60,885 bases of DNA, from the NCBI GenBank assembly GCA_024643365.1, contig JAHENC010000008.1:1-60885 (forward strand), written 5' to 3'. The position numbers and the translations under genes are program-made. Positions 16,778 through 25,054 of the stretch are shown piece by piece. The notes beneath the pieces are model-generated. The model had not been told where the DNA came from. It saw only the letters and a program-made list of their open reading frames with translations, and ran no database searches. How positions within the stretch are numbered: the first letter of the stretch is position 1; every line of letters begins with the position of its first letter. The DNA is from Crocinitomicaceae bacterium (GTDB lineage: Bacteria > Bacteroidota > Bacteroidia > Flavobacteriales_D > Crocinitomicaceae).

Positions 16778-17725
16778 TTAGGTAATTAATCCGCGACCAA
16801 TTTTAACGATTTTCTTTTCTTTCGTCAACTGAGCAATGGCTTTATCTAGGACACCATTAATAAACAAGTTACTTTTCGGTGTACTATAAAATTTAGAAAT
16901 CTCAATGTATTCATTCAACGTTACCTTGGTTGGAATACTGCTACATGTCTGTAATTCCGTCAATCCCATTTTTAAAAGCAGGATATCCATTTTTGCAATA
17001 CGATCCAACTCCCAGTTTTGAGCAAACTCTGCGATTAAAGCTTCGTTTTCCTCATTCATTTGAATGGTTTTACGTAAAAGATTGACGATAAACTCTTTTT
17101 CGTCATCATTTTCTTTATATAGTGGCAGAACTTCAAATGACTTTCCTTCCTCCCAAGACTTCATGGTTTTCATGGCCATGGAACAACATAAATCTAAATC
17201 ATCCGCCCAATAAATACTCTTTTCATCAAAGAAATATTGAATCAAATCAGAATTAGCGATTTCTGCCTTGAATAATTGCAAAGCAAACGCCATATCCTCT
17301 TCTAATCCTTCAGAGTCGTTATTCATGTGTTCAAAGTACACCTCAGATTCTAGGATTGACAGATATAATTTTCTGAAGATTTCTTGACTCTCTGCCCCTA
17401 GCCAATTGACTTTGCGAATTTCGCTCAGTTTGGTCAGTTCGTAAGAATTTTCGATGGCTTCTATCAACTTATTGTTGACAAACTTCATGTTTGGATTTAA
17501 ATCCTCTTCCGTCGGACGCATTTTCTTCTTATGCTCATCCATGCGGTTTTGTCCGGCACGTTTCAACTCTGGAAGCGTCATTAGCATGAATAAATACATA
17601 TCATACATTCGTTCCACAGCTGAAAGCAATTCTTTTTCAGCCTTGAGGATACTTTCCTCTTCGCTTTGAAAGAAAGCGTAAAGAATTTGGAGTACTTTAA
17701 TTCGTAAGTGTCTTCTATTAAGCAT
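16778..17725 (-). CDS. nusB: Transcription antitermination factor NusB
   Basis: NusB, with NusE (ribosomal protein S10), supports antitermination of rRNA operons. This copy has 315 residues, about twice the E. coli length, as is usual in Bacteroidota. The start MLNRRHLRIKVLQILYAF and the C-terminal region (KMDILLLKMGLTEL, IPTKVTLNEYIEISKFYSTPKS, FINGVLDKA) are clear NusB signatures. The extra middle part, about residues 60-200, is helical and charged. It follows ldh by 9 bases and precedes the DUF1573 gene by 10. Confidence 0.93.
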   Translation of the reverse strand: MLNRRHLRIKVLQILYAFFQSEEESILKAEKELLSAVERMYDMYLFMLMTLPELKRAGQNRMDEHKKKMRPTEEDLNPNMKFVNNKLIEAIENSYELTKLSEIRKVNWLGAESQEIFRKLYLSILESEVYFEHMNNDSEGLEEDMAFALQLFKAEIANSDLIQYFFDEKSIYWADDLDLCCSMAMKTMKSWEEGKSFEVLPLYKENDDEKEFIVNLLRKTIQMNEENEALIAEFAQNWELDRIAKMDILLLKMGLTELQTCSSIPTKVTLNEYIEISKFYSTPKSNLFINGVLDKAIAQLTKEKKIVKIGRGLIT

Positions 17726-17734
17726 TCTTGTTTT

Positions 17735-18826
17735 TTACAGATTCAAACTTCCTTTGGACTGAACACGTTCTTCAGCCATTTTATTCGCAATCTGATAGGT
17801 AGGAACACCCTCGTCTTGTGAACGTTTCACAATATTGTAGATTGTTCCATAAATTTCTTCTGCTTTTTGATGTGCCCAATCTAGGGTTAATCCTTCCACT
17901 TCAGAAAAACAATTAATTACACCACCAGCATTAATGGCAAAATCAGGAGCGTAAACGATTCCTCGTTTCATCACTTCTAATCCGTGTATTTTTTCATCCT
18001 TTAATTGATTATTCGCTGCGCCGGCAATTACCGAGCAAGAAAGACGTGACAATGTATCATCGTTCACAGTTGCACCTAGGGCACAAGGAGCGTAAATGTC
18101 CATTTTCACATCATAAATAGCATCTGGTTCAACGATGGTTGCACCATATTTTTCCGAAACGCGTTTCAACGCATCTTGATTAATATCCGTAATGAATACA
18201 TTCGCATTTTCTTTCGCTAAATGAGAAACTAGGTATTCACCCACGTGACCAACACCTTGAACGGCAATGGTTTTTCCACTTAGGTCATCTGTACCATATT
18301 GCATTTTTGCAGCAGCTTTCATTCCCATGTAAACTCCAAAGGCAGTAACAGGAGATGGATCACCACTTTTTCCAGGCAAACCAACGACGTAGTTTGTTTC
18401 TTCACTCACCCACTGCATATCCGAAGGAGAAATCCCCACATCTTCCGCAGTAATATACTTTCCAGCTAGTCCATTCACGAATTGACCAAAACGACGGAAA
18501 AGCGCTTCTGATTTTTGGGTTTTTGAATCCCCAATAATTACCGCTTTACCACCACCTAGATTTAATCCTGAAATGGCATTTTTGTAAGTCATTCCTCTTG
18601 AAAGACGCAAAACGTCATTCAATGCTTCCATTTCATTGTTGTACATCCACATACGCGTTCCACCTAAGGCAGGACCCAAAACAGTGTTGTGTACAGCGAT
18701 GATTGCTTTTAAGCCAGTAGCGTGATCATTACAAAATAGGATTTGTTCGTGTCCCATGTTGGACATCTGTTGGATAACAGGATTTGAATTCAAATCTGTT
18801 AAGGAAGTAACTGTCAAATCAGACAT
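17735..18826 (-). CDS. ldh: Leucine (Glu/Leu/Phe/Val family) dehydrogenase
   Basis: This NAD-dependent enzyme oxidatively deaminates a branched-chain amino acid, most likely leucine, to its keto acid. The 363 residues match leucine dehydrogenases. The substrate region is GGTRMWMY (about 55-62), then RLSRGMTYKNAISGLNLGGG, with K82 and catalytic K94 in GGGKAVIIGD. The NAD fold shows VQGVGHVGEYLV, and IAGAANNQL and NAGGVINCF follow. The exact amino acid preference cannot be decided here. It heads the minus-strand operon leading to nusB and is divergent from the ABC exporter gene. Confidence 0.88.
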   Translation of the reverse strand: MSDLTVTSLTDLNSNPVIQQMSNMGHEQILFCNDHATGLKAIIAVHNTVLGPALGGTRMWMYNNEMEALNDVLRLSRGMTYKNAISGLNLGGGKAVIIGDSKTQKSEALFRRFGQFVNGLAGKYITAEDVGISPSDMQWVSEETNYVVGLPGKSGDPSPVTAFGVYMGMKAAAKMQYGTDDLSGKTIAVQGVGHVGEYLVSHLAKENANVFITDINQDALKRVSEKYGATIVEPDAIYDVKMDIYAPCALGATVNDDTLSRLSCSVIAGAANNQLKDEKIHGLEVMKRGIVYAPDFAINAGGVINCFSEVEGLTLDWAHQKAEEIYGTIYNIVKRSQDEGVPTYQIANKMAEERVQSKGSLNL

Positions 18827-18862
18827 GTTTTTGCTTGAGTTCGTTAACTAATCAGATGAATG

Positions 18863-18876
18863 GTTACTTTTGTAAC
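18863..18876. promoter_or_regulatory. Inverted repeat overlapping a -7 box between ldh and the ABC exporter
   Basis: GTTAC and GTAAC are separated by TTTT. The element overlaps TACTTTTG (18865-18872, plus strand), a match to TAnnTTTG located 38 bases before the exporter ATG. It could be an operator, or a chance palindrome around a promoter. Confidence 0.35.
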
Positions 18877-18910
18877 GCTATTCAACGCTGGCAAAATTAG
18901 AAAATAAAAC

Positions 18911-20677
18911 ATGAAGTCCCTTCAATACTTAAATAAATATTTCCTAAAATATAAATGGCGCTTGCTATTGGGAATCATTTTCACCGTTGTGAGTAATTAT
19001 TACGGGGTTCAAATGCCTATTTACTTTAAGAATGCCATCGATCAATTTCAAGCGAATTTAAGCGAAGCCAAACCCAGCGATTTTCTATGGCTTGCCTTTC
19101 AATTGGGTGGATTTTACATGTTATTATCCCTAACAAAAGGATTCTTCTTGTTTTTGATGCGTCAAACCATCATTGTGATGTCTCGAAACATTGAGTTTGA
19201 TCTAAAAAATGAAATCTACACACATTACCAAACCTTGGATCAAGGATTCTTTAAGCGCAATGCCACAGGGGATTTAATGAATCGCATTTCAGAGGATGTT
19301 GGATTAGTGCGCATGTATCTTGGCCCAGGCATCATGTACATTATCAATTTGATCATTGCCTTTACCTTAATCGTTACACAGATGATTGGAATCAGTCCAT
19401 CTTTAACTCTTTACGTTCTGATTCCACTTCCTATAATGTCCATTTTGATATACCGTGTTTCTTCGCGCATGAACGCTATGAGTGCATTGGTTCAAAAAGA
19501 ACAATCACTTTTATCCACATTGGCGCAAGAAACATTTTCAGGCATTCGCATCATCAAAGCCTACAATCGTGAAAAAGAGACCGAAGAAAAACTAGGACAA
19601 AGTGCTGAGAATTACAAAAAACAAAGCATGCGCTTAGTTCTCGTTAATTCCTTTTTTATTCCAACCATCATGTTTTTAATCGGAATTAGTGTTTTGATTG
19701 CCGTTTACTATGGTGGTATCCTTTCTTTTACAGGGAAAGCTTCTGAGCGCATTTCCATTGGAAGCATTGTTGCATTTATCATGTTTGTCAACAACCTCTC
19801 TTGGCCTTTTGCTAGTTTAGGCTGGGTGTCGAGCATCATCCAGAGAGCATCCGCATCACAGAAACGGATCAATGAATTTTTACTTACGAAACCGACAATT
19901 GTGAATACGGTTACTAGTCCTTTCGATTTTCAAGGAAGTATTGAATTCAAGGATCTTACTTTTCAGTATCCAGTAACAAACATCAAGGCCGTCTCCAATG
20001 TTTCGTTCCAAGTTCAAAAAGGAGAAACCCTTGCTATTGTTGGTCATACAGGTAGTGGAAAATCGACCATTAGCTCCCTATTGATGCGCCAATATGATGC
20101 TCAAGAAGGAAAAATACTCATTGATGGAAAACCTTTATCAGAAATCAATCTGCATGCATTTCGCAATCAAACTGGAATTGTACCACAAGATGTGTTTTTA
20201 TTCTCGGATACGATTCGGGAAAACGTTCAATTCGGGATCAATGATCGCCAATGTACCGAAGAAGAACTCATTGAAGCCTGTGAAATGTCTCATGTTTACC
20301 ATAATATCCAAGGATTCCCGGATGGATTCGACACCTTACTCGGTGAACGTGGTGTCAATTTAAGTGGTGGACAAAAACAACGCATCAGCATTGCCCGTGC
20401 TTTATTGAAAAAACCAAAATTGTTGATTTTAGATGATTGTTTGTCCGCAGTGGATACCGAAACAGAAGAAATCATTTTAAGAAACCTTGAAAAAGGAAAA
20501 GAAGACCGAACAACCATTATTATCAGTCACCGTATTTCCACCATACGAAACGCATCAAAAATCATTGTCATCAGTGATGGCGAAGTCATTGAAAGTGGAA
20601 ATCACGCTACATTAATCAGCCAGAAAGGCACCTACTTCGACATGCACGAACAGCAGTTGCGTCAAGAGGAGAATTGA
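18911..20677 (+). CDS. ABC exporter, fused transmembrane and ATP-binding domains (MdlA/MsbA-like)
   Basis: The 588-residue half-transporter has about six membrane helices in residues 1-310 and an ATP-binding domain in about 335-580. Walker A is GHTGSGKST with K384, the signature LSGGQ is at 484-488, and the H-loop His is H540 (ISHR). Walker B is LLILDD (504-509), so the catalytic glutamate is replaced by Asp509. That substitution is typical of one half of heterodimeric exporters such as MdlA. No partner gene is adjacent, so it either pairs with a product encoded elsewhere or works with this variant site. The substrate is unknown; the gene appears to be transcribed alone. Confidence 0.92.
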   Translation: MKSLQYLNKYFLKYKWRLLLGIIFTVVSNYYGVQMPIYFKNAIDQFQANLSEAKPSDFLWLAFQLGGFYMLLSLTKGFFLFLMRQTIIVMSRNIEFDLKNEIYTHYQTLDQGFFKRNATGDLMNRISEDVGLVRMYLGPGIMYIINLIIAFTLIVTQMIGISPSLTLYVLIPLPIMSILIYRVSSRMNAMSALVQKEQSLLSTLAQETFSGIRIIKAYNREKETEEKLGQSAENYKKQSMRLVLVNSFFIPTIMFLIGISVLIAVYYGGILSFTGKASERISIGSIVAFIMFVNNLSWPFASLGWVSSIIQRASASQKRINEFLLTKPTIVNTVTSPFDFQGSIEFKDLTFQYPVTNIKAVSNVSFQVQKGETLAIVGHTGSGKSTISSLLMRQYDAQEGKILIDGKPLSEINLHAFRNQTGIVPQDVFLFSDTIRENVQFGINDRQCTEEELIEACEMSHVYHNIQGFPDGFDTLLGERGVNLSGGQKQRISIARALLKKPKLLILDDCLSAVDTETEEIILRNLEKGKEDRTTIIISHRISTIRNASKIIVISDGEVIESGNHATLISQKGTYFDMHEQQLRQEEN

Positions 20678-20784
20678 AAAAACACCCCTAATTCCAAACT
20701 TATTAACACGTATTTGTTTGTCTTTTTTTGAAACAACTCGTTGATTTTCAGCGTAAGTTAGCTCAAACTTTAAAACAAACAACT

Positions 20785-21519
20785 ATGAAAAAGTTTATGA
20801 TTTTTGTCAGTGCATTAACGTTGTCAGGAACAATGTTCGCACAAAAACCTGCGAGTGATGATTCACATTATTCGTTAGAAGGATTAGCTAATTTGAATAC
20901 CACTGATGGTATGAGTTGGACGGCTCCTTCACTCCGTTTACGTTACTTTGTAAATGACAACATTGCAGCGCGTGTACAATTTGGATTTGGCGGAGACGGC
21001 ACTTCAATTGCTGGAATTCCAAGTAAAGAAACACACAACTATGCAGCGACTGTAGCAACCGATCCAAACGGAACTGTTCAAATCAATCGCAGTGCTTGGG
21101 ATTTAAAATTAGGTGCTGAATACCATTTAAAAGGAACAGACAGAATGTCTCCTTATTTCACAGCTAATATTGGATTCGGAAGTGGTTCTGAAAAACAAAC
21201 ATGGACGGATGTATTTTACTCTGACCCTGCTGATCAAACAAGTGATTTAGGATACATGAAAGGATTCGCAGTAACGGCAACAGGAGGATACAAATCCTTT
21301 GGATGGGGCTTAGGAGCTGGTTTCGATTACTACGTTGCAGAAAATCTGTACCTAGGATTGGAATTGAATTTAACTAGCACAAAGGTGAGTGATGATGATT
21401 TAGTAAAGGACATCACTACTCCAGCTGGCGCTTCTAACGTAACGAGCCTTGGAGGAACTATGTCTTACACGAATATTGGAGCTGCTCATGGTTCTGTTCG
21501 TATTGGATGGAGATTCTAA
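20785..21519 (+). CDS. Outer-membrane beta-barrel protein
   Basis: From the ATG at 20785 the protein has 244 residues; a TTG-started extension further upstream would bury the signal peptide. Residues 1-20 (MKKFMIFVSALTLSGTMFAQ) are a signal peptide. The rest is a series of amphipathic strands with Gly-rich turns (LRLRYFVNDNIAARVQFGFGG, LKLGAEYHL, YFTANIGFGSG, GWGLGAGFDYYVAENLYLGL) and ends HGSVRIGWRF with a terminal Phe. This is the layout of an OmpA/OprF-type eight-stranded porin domain. No peptidoglycan-binding domain is present. It is followed by a strong terminator, so it is probably monocistronic. Confidence 0.88.
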   Translation: MKKFMIFVSALTLSGTMFAQKPASDDSHYSLEGLANLNTTDGMSWTAPSLRLRYFVNDNIAARVQFGFGGDGTSIAGIPSKETHNYAATVATDPNGTVQINRSAWDLKLGAEYHLKGTDRMSPYFTANIGFGSGSEKQTWTDVFYSDPADQTSDLGYMKGFAVTATGGYKSFGWGLGAGFDYYVAENLYLGLELNLTSTKVSDDDLVKDITTPAGASNVTSLGGTMSYTNIGAAHGSVRIGWRF

Positions 21520-21541
21520 ATTCATTACATTAAATGCATAG

Positions 21542-21563
21542 GGGGACTTCGGTCCCCTTTTTT
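21542..21563 (+). terminator. Intrinsic terminator with TTCG tetraloop
   Basis: The stem GGGGAC/GTCCCC encloses a TTCG tetraloop and is followed by six T residues. It lies 23 bases after the outer-membrane protein stop codon. Confidence 0.93.
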
Positions 21564-21579
21564 GTTTTCTGTTATTTCG

Positions 21580-21587
21580 TACCTTTG
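21580..21587 (+). promoter_or_regulatory. -7 promoter box (TACCTTTG) close to the comB start
   Basis: TACCTTTG matches TAnnTTTG and ends 8 bases before the ATG at 21596. A TTTG lies 15 bases upstream of it, a little short of usual spacing. The predicted 5' leader would be only a few bases. Confidence 0.55.
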
Positions 21588-21595
21588 CCCACGTT

Positions 21596-22315
21596 ATGAA
21601 AGAAAGAAATCGCATTGAAGTTTGCTTCACACCAGGAGAATACGAATATTTCAAAGGAGAATATGAAATTGTTGTAGTAATTGATGTACTTCGCGCAACA
21701 TCAGCTATTTGCGCTGCTTTTGCAAATGGAATTAACTCTATTATTCCAGTACCAACCGTTGAAGAAGCATGGGAATACAAGAAAAAAGGATATTTAGCTG
21801 GGGCAGAGCGAAAAGGACAAATTGTAGAAGGATTCGATTTTGGGAACTCACCCTTTTCATACATGCGTGAGGACTTTAAAGGTCAAGATGTTGTATTAAC
21901 TACAACGAATGGAACAAAGTCGCTTGACGTGGCAAAAGATGCTGATATCGTTGTCGTTGGATCTTTCTTAAACCTACAATACCTAAATGAATGGTTGGTT
22001 AAACAAGAAAAAAACATTCTTTGCTTATGCTCAGGATGGCAAGATAAATTTAATTTAGAGGATACCATTTGTGCAGGAGCGATTTCAGATTTCTTAATTA
22101 ATTCCGGGAAATTTACTTCGGAAGAAGATTCCAGCATTGCAGCAAAATACTTATATTTATCTGCAAAGGACAATTATTTAGGTTATTTAAAATCAAGTTC
22201 ACACCGTCGTCGATTGAAGAATTTAAACTTGAACGAAGACATCAAATATTGCCTTACACCTAATCAAACGAATGTTATTCCGATTCTAAAGGATGGTAAA
22301 TTGGTTCAATTATAA
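21596..22315 (+). CDS. comB: 2-phosphosulfolactate phosphatase family protein (ComB-like)
   Basis: The 239-residue protein matches the ComB family, which removes phosphate from 2-phosphosulfolactate in the coenzyme M and sulfolactate pathway. Key segments are VVVIDVLRATSA (about 26-37, with D30 and R33), a GAERKG segment, EGFDFGNSP, and TTNGT near residue 103. In Bacteroidota the pathway context is unclear: no ComA or ComC homologue is nearby, so its true substrate here is an open question. The following gene starts inside its 3' end. Confidence 0.85.
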   Translation: MKERNRIEVCFTPGEYEYFKGEYEIVVVIDVLRATSAICAAFANGINSIIPVPTVEEAWEYKKKGYLAGAERKGQIVEGFDFGNSPFSYMREDFKGQDVVLTTTNGTKSLDVAKDADIVVVGSFLNLQYLNEWLVKQEKNILCLCSGWQDKFNLEDTICAGAISDFLINSGKFTSEEDSSIAAKYLYLSAKDNYLGYLKSSSHRRRLKNLNLNEDIKYCLTPNQTNVIPILKDGKLVQL

Positions 22316-23300
22316 AACAGCGTTCATTGTTCTGCTTTTAGGCGGGCTACTTCAAAGTAGTACAAGAAAATCAGACAAAGTAACCTGGGGATTTTTTGGA
22401 CACAAACGGATTAATCGAATCGCGGTCTTCACCCTTCCGCAACCGATGTTTGGATTTTACAAAGAGCACATTGAATTTCTAACGGACCATGCCGTGGATC
22501 CAGATAAGCGTCGCTACGCAGTAGAAGGAGAAGCACAATGTCACTACATTGACTTAGATCATTACTATAAAACAGGAGAGAGTCCATTTGAAATCATTCC
22601 ACGACGCTGGAAAGATGCTGTGGAGAAATTCAGCGAAGACACACTACAAGCCTATGGAATTGTCCCGTGGCACATTGTTCAAATGAAATACCGACTTCAA
22701 AAAGCTTTTGAAGCTAAGAATGTCGATTTAATCTTGAAATATTCCTCCGATCTTGGACATTACATCGGAGACGCGCATGTTCCTCTGCACACAACGGAAA
22801 ACTATAACGGACAACTTACTGGTCAACGGGGTATTCACGGCTTATGGGAAAGTCGTTTAGTGGAAATCAATGCGGAAGACTACGATTATTTTGTTGGGAA
22901 GATAAAATACATTCCAAACGTGCAAGACTTCGCATGGGATGCAGTCCGAGCCTCTCACCTAGCCTTGGATTCAGTCTTACGCATCGAAAAGGAATTGACA
23001 AAGGAATTTCCATCAGACCGCAAATACAGCTACGAACAACGTGGAAACACCACAATCTCCGTTTATTCAAAGGAATTTTGTGAAGCATATCACCAACAAA
23101 TGAATGGTATGGTCGAGCGACGATTAAAAGCAGCGATTCTAGCAGTTGGATGTATTTGGTACACCGCATGGGTTGATGCTGGTCAACCAGATCTCAGTAA
23201 ATTACAAACCATTCCACCGTCAGCGGAGCTACTCAAAGAGTTCGCCGACTTGGACGCTCATTTCCACAATGACAAGCATTTTGGGAGGATTTGTGATTAG
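22293..23300 (+). CDS. S1/P1 nuclease or zinc-dependent phospholipase C-like protein
   Basis: The 335-residue protein has an N-terminal hydrophobic segment (about residues 8-22), consistent with export. Its metal-binding pattern is that of the S1/P1 nuclease and phospholipase C fold: W32 and H37 (WGFFGHKRIN), H84 and D87 (CHYIDLDHY), and H156, D160, H162 and H166 in DLGHYIGDAHVPLH followed by TTENYNG. Those families hydrolyse nucleic acids or phospholipids with three zinc ions; which applies is not decided. Its ATG lies 23 bases inside the end of comB in another frame, so the two genes are translationally linked. Confidence 0.8.
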   Translation: MVNWFNYKTAFIVLLLGGLLQSSTRKSDKVTWGFFGHKRINRIAVFTLPQPMFGFYKEHIEFLTDHAVDPDKRRYAVEGEAQCHYIDLDHYYKTGESPFEIIPRRWKDAVEKFSEDTLQAYGIVPWHIVQMKYRLQKAFEAKNVDLILKYSSDLGHYIGDAHVPLHTTENYNGQLTGQRGIHGLWESRLVEINAEDYDYFVGKIKYIPNVQDFAWDAVRASHLALDSVLRIEKELTKEFPSDRKYSYEQRGNTTISVYSKEFCEAYHQQMNGMVERRLKAAILAVGCIWYTAWVDAGQPDLSKLQTIPPSAELLKEFADLDAHFHNDKHFGRICD

Positions 23301-23322
23301 AATGTAAAAATCAAAAATTGAT

Positions 23323-25005
23323 TTAATTCAAGCTGCGGTAGCGAATACGTTTGGGGCCTGCGTCGCCAAGGCGTTTGCGTCGGTTTTCTTCGTATTCTGA
23401 ATAACTTCCTTCGAACCAATACACTTGAGAATCTCCTTCGAACGCGAGGATATGCGTACAAATACGATCTAAGAACCAACGGTCGTGGGAAATAACCACT
23501 GCACATCCTGCAAAGTTTTCAATTCCTTCTTCAAGTGCACGAAGTGTATTCACATCGATGTCATTGGTTGGCTCATCCAATAAAAGTACGTTTGCTTCCG
23601 TTTTCAAAGTCATTGCAAGATGTAAGCGATTTCGCTCTCCTCCGGACAGAATTCCGACTTTCTTGTTTTGATCTGCTCCAATGAAATTGAATTTACCAAG
23701 GTAAGCTCGTGAATTGATTTTCTGATTTCCGATTTCGACGTATTCAAGTCCATTGGAAACCACTTCAAAAACCGTTTTATCTGGATGGATGTCTTTATGC
23801 GTTTGATCCACATATCCAATTTTCACTGTTTCTCCAACCGTGAATTCTCCTTGATCAACTTTAAGTTCATCCATGATCATTTTGAAGATGGTCGTTTTAC
23901 CCGCACCATTTGGACCAATGATACCAACAATTCCTGCTGGTGGTAATTTGAAATTCAAATCATCGTATAACAACTTATCACCAAAGGATTTCCCTACATG
24001 AATGGCATCAATGACATTGTTTCCAAGACGTGGACCATTTGGAATCGGAATTTCCAAAACCGCTTCTTTTTCACGGGCATCTTCTGATAGCATTTTGTCA
24101 TAATTCTGTAAACGTGCTTTACTTTTCGCTTGACGAGCTTTTGGATTCATGCGCACCCATTCTAACTCACGCGCCAACATTTTTTGACGTTTGGATTCAG
24201 ATTTCTCTTCTTCTTTCAAACGGTTTCCTTTTTGCTCCAACCAAGATGAGTAATTTCCTTTCCAAGGAATTCCTTCACCACGATCTAACTCAAGAATCCA
24301 CCCAGCAACATTATCCAAGAAATAACGGTCATGGGTTACAGCAATCACTGTACCTTTGTATTGCTGTAAATGCTGTTCCAACCAGTCGATTGACTCTGCA
24401 TCCAAGTGGTTAGTCGGCTCATCGAGCAACAGAATATCTGGATTTTGCAACAATAGACGACAAAGTGCTACTCTTCGTTTTTCTCCACCGGATAAAGTTC
24501 CAATCAATTGATCATCTGGAGGACAACGTAACGCATCCATGGCACGTTCGAGTTTGGTATCCAATTCCCACGCATCCAAGGCATCAATTTTATCTGAAAC
24601 TTGGCCTTGACGAGCAATCAATTTATCCATTTTATCTGGATCATTCAGGATTTCCTCATCCATGAACGCTGCATTGATTTCTTCGTATTCTTTCAAGGCA
24701 TCCACCGTTTCTTGTGCACCTTCCATGACCACTTCCTTAACGGTTTTAGTCAAGTCCAAATCCGGCTCCTGCGCTAAGTACCCTACAGAATATCCCGGCG
24801 AAAACACTACGTCTCCTTGAAAAGATGGATCGAGTCCAGCAATGATTTTCATCACCGTTGATTTCCCGGATCCGTTTAAACCGATGATACCGATTTTTGC
24901 CCCGTAGTAAAAAGACAAGTAAATATTTTTAATGATTTGTTTTCCAAGTGGAGTTGTTTTGGAAACTCCCACCATGGAGAAAATGATTTTTTTATCGTCT
25001 GACAT
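23323..25005 (-). CDS. ettA: Energy-dependent translational throttle protein EttA (ABC-F)
   Basis: A soluble protein of 560 residues with two ABC ATPase domains and no membrane segments, as in ABC-F factors that bind the ribosomal E site. The first Walker A is GLNGSGKST (42-50) with signature LSGGEKRRVALCRLLL; the second is GPNGAGKTT with signature LSGGERNRLHLA. Walker B is LLLLDEPTNHLDAES and its second copy LLLDEPTND. The linker with a charged KEEEKSESKRQKMLARE stretch and the end GSYSEYEENRRKR agree with EttA in particular. It appears monocistronic. Confidence 0.95.
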   Translation of the reverse strand: MSDDKKIIFSMVGVSKTTPLGKQIIKNIYLSFYYGAKIGIIGLNGSGKSTVMKIIAGLDPSFQGDVVFSPGYSVGYLAQEPDLDLTKTVKEVVMEGAQETVDALKEYEEINAAFMDEEILNDPDKMDKLIARQGQVSDKIDALDAWELDTKLERAMDALRCPPDDQLIGTLSGGEKRRVALCRLLLQNPDILLLDEPTNHLDAESIDWLEQHLQQYKGTVIAVTHDRYFLDNVAGWILELDRGEGIPWKGNYSSWLEQKGNRLKEEEKSESKRQKMLARELEWVRMNPKARQAKSKARLQNYDKMLSEDAREKEAVLEIPIPNGPRLGNNVIDAIHVGKSFGDKLLYDDLNFKLPPAGIVGIIGPNGAGKTTIFKMIMDELKVDQGEFTVGETVKIGYVDQTHKDIHPDKTVFEVVSNGLEYVEIGNQKINSRAYLGKFNFIGADQNKKVGILSGGERNRLHLAMTLKTEANVLLLDEPTNDIDVNTLRALEEGIENFAGCAVVISHDRWFLDRICTHILAFEGDSQVYWFEGSYSEYEENRRKRLGDAGPKRIRYRSLN

Positions 25006-25054
25006 TATTTCTTTGTTTGATTCGGTAAAATTAAAATTTAGAAAGTGAATTTGA

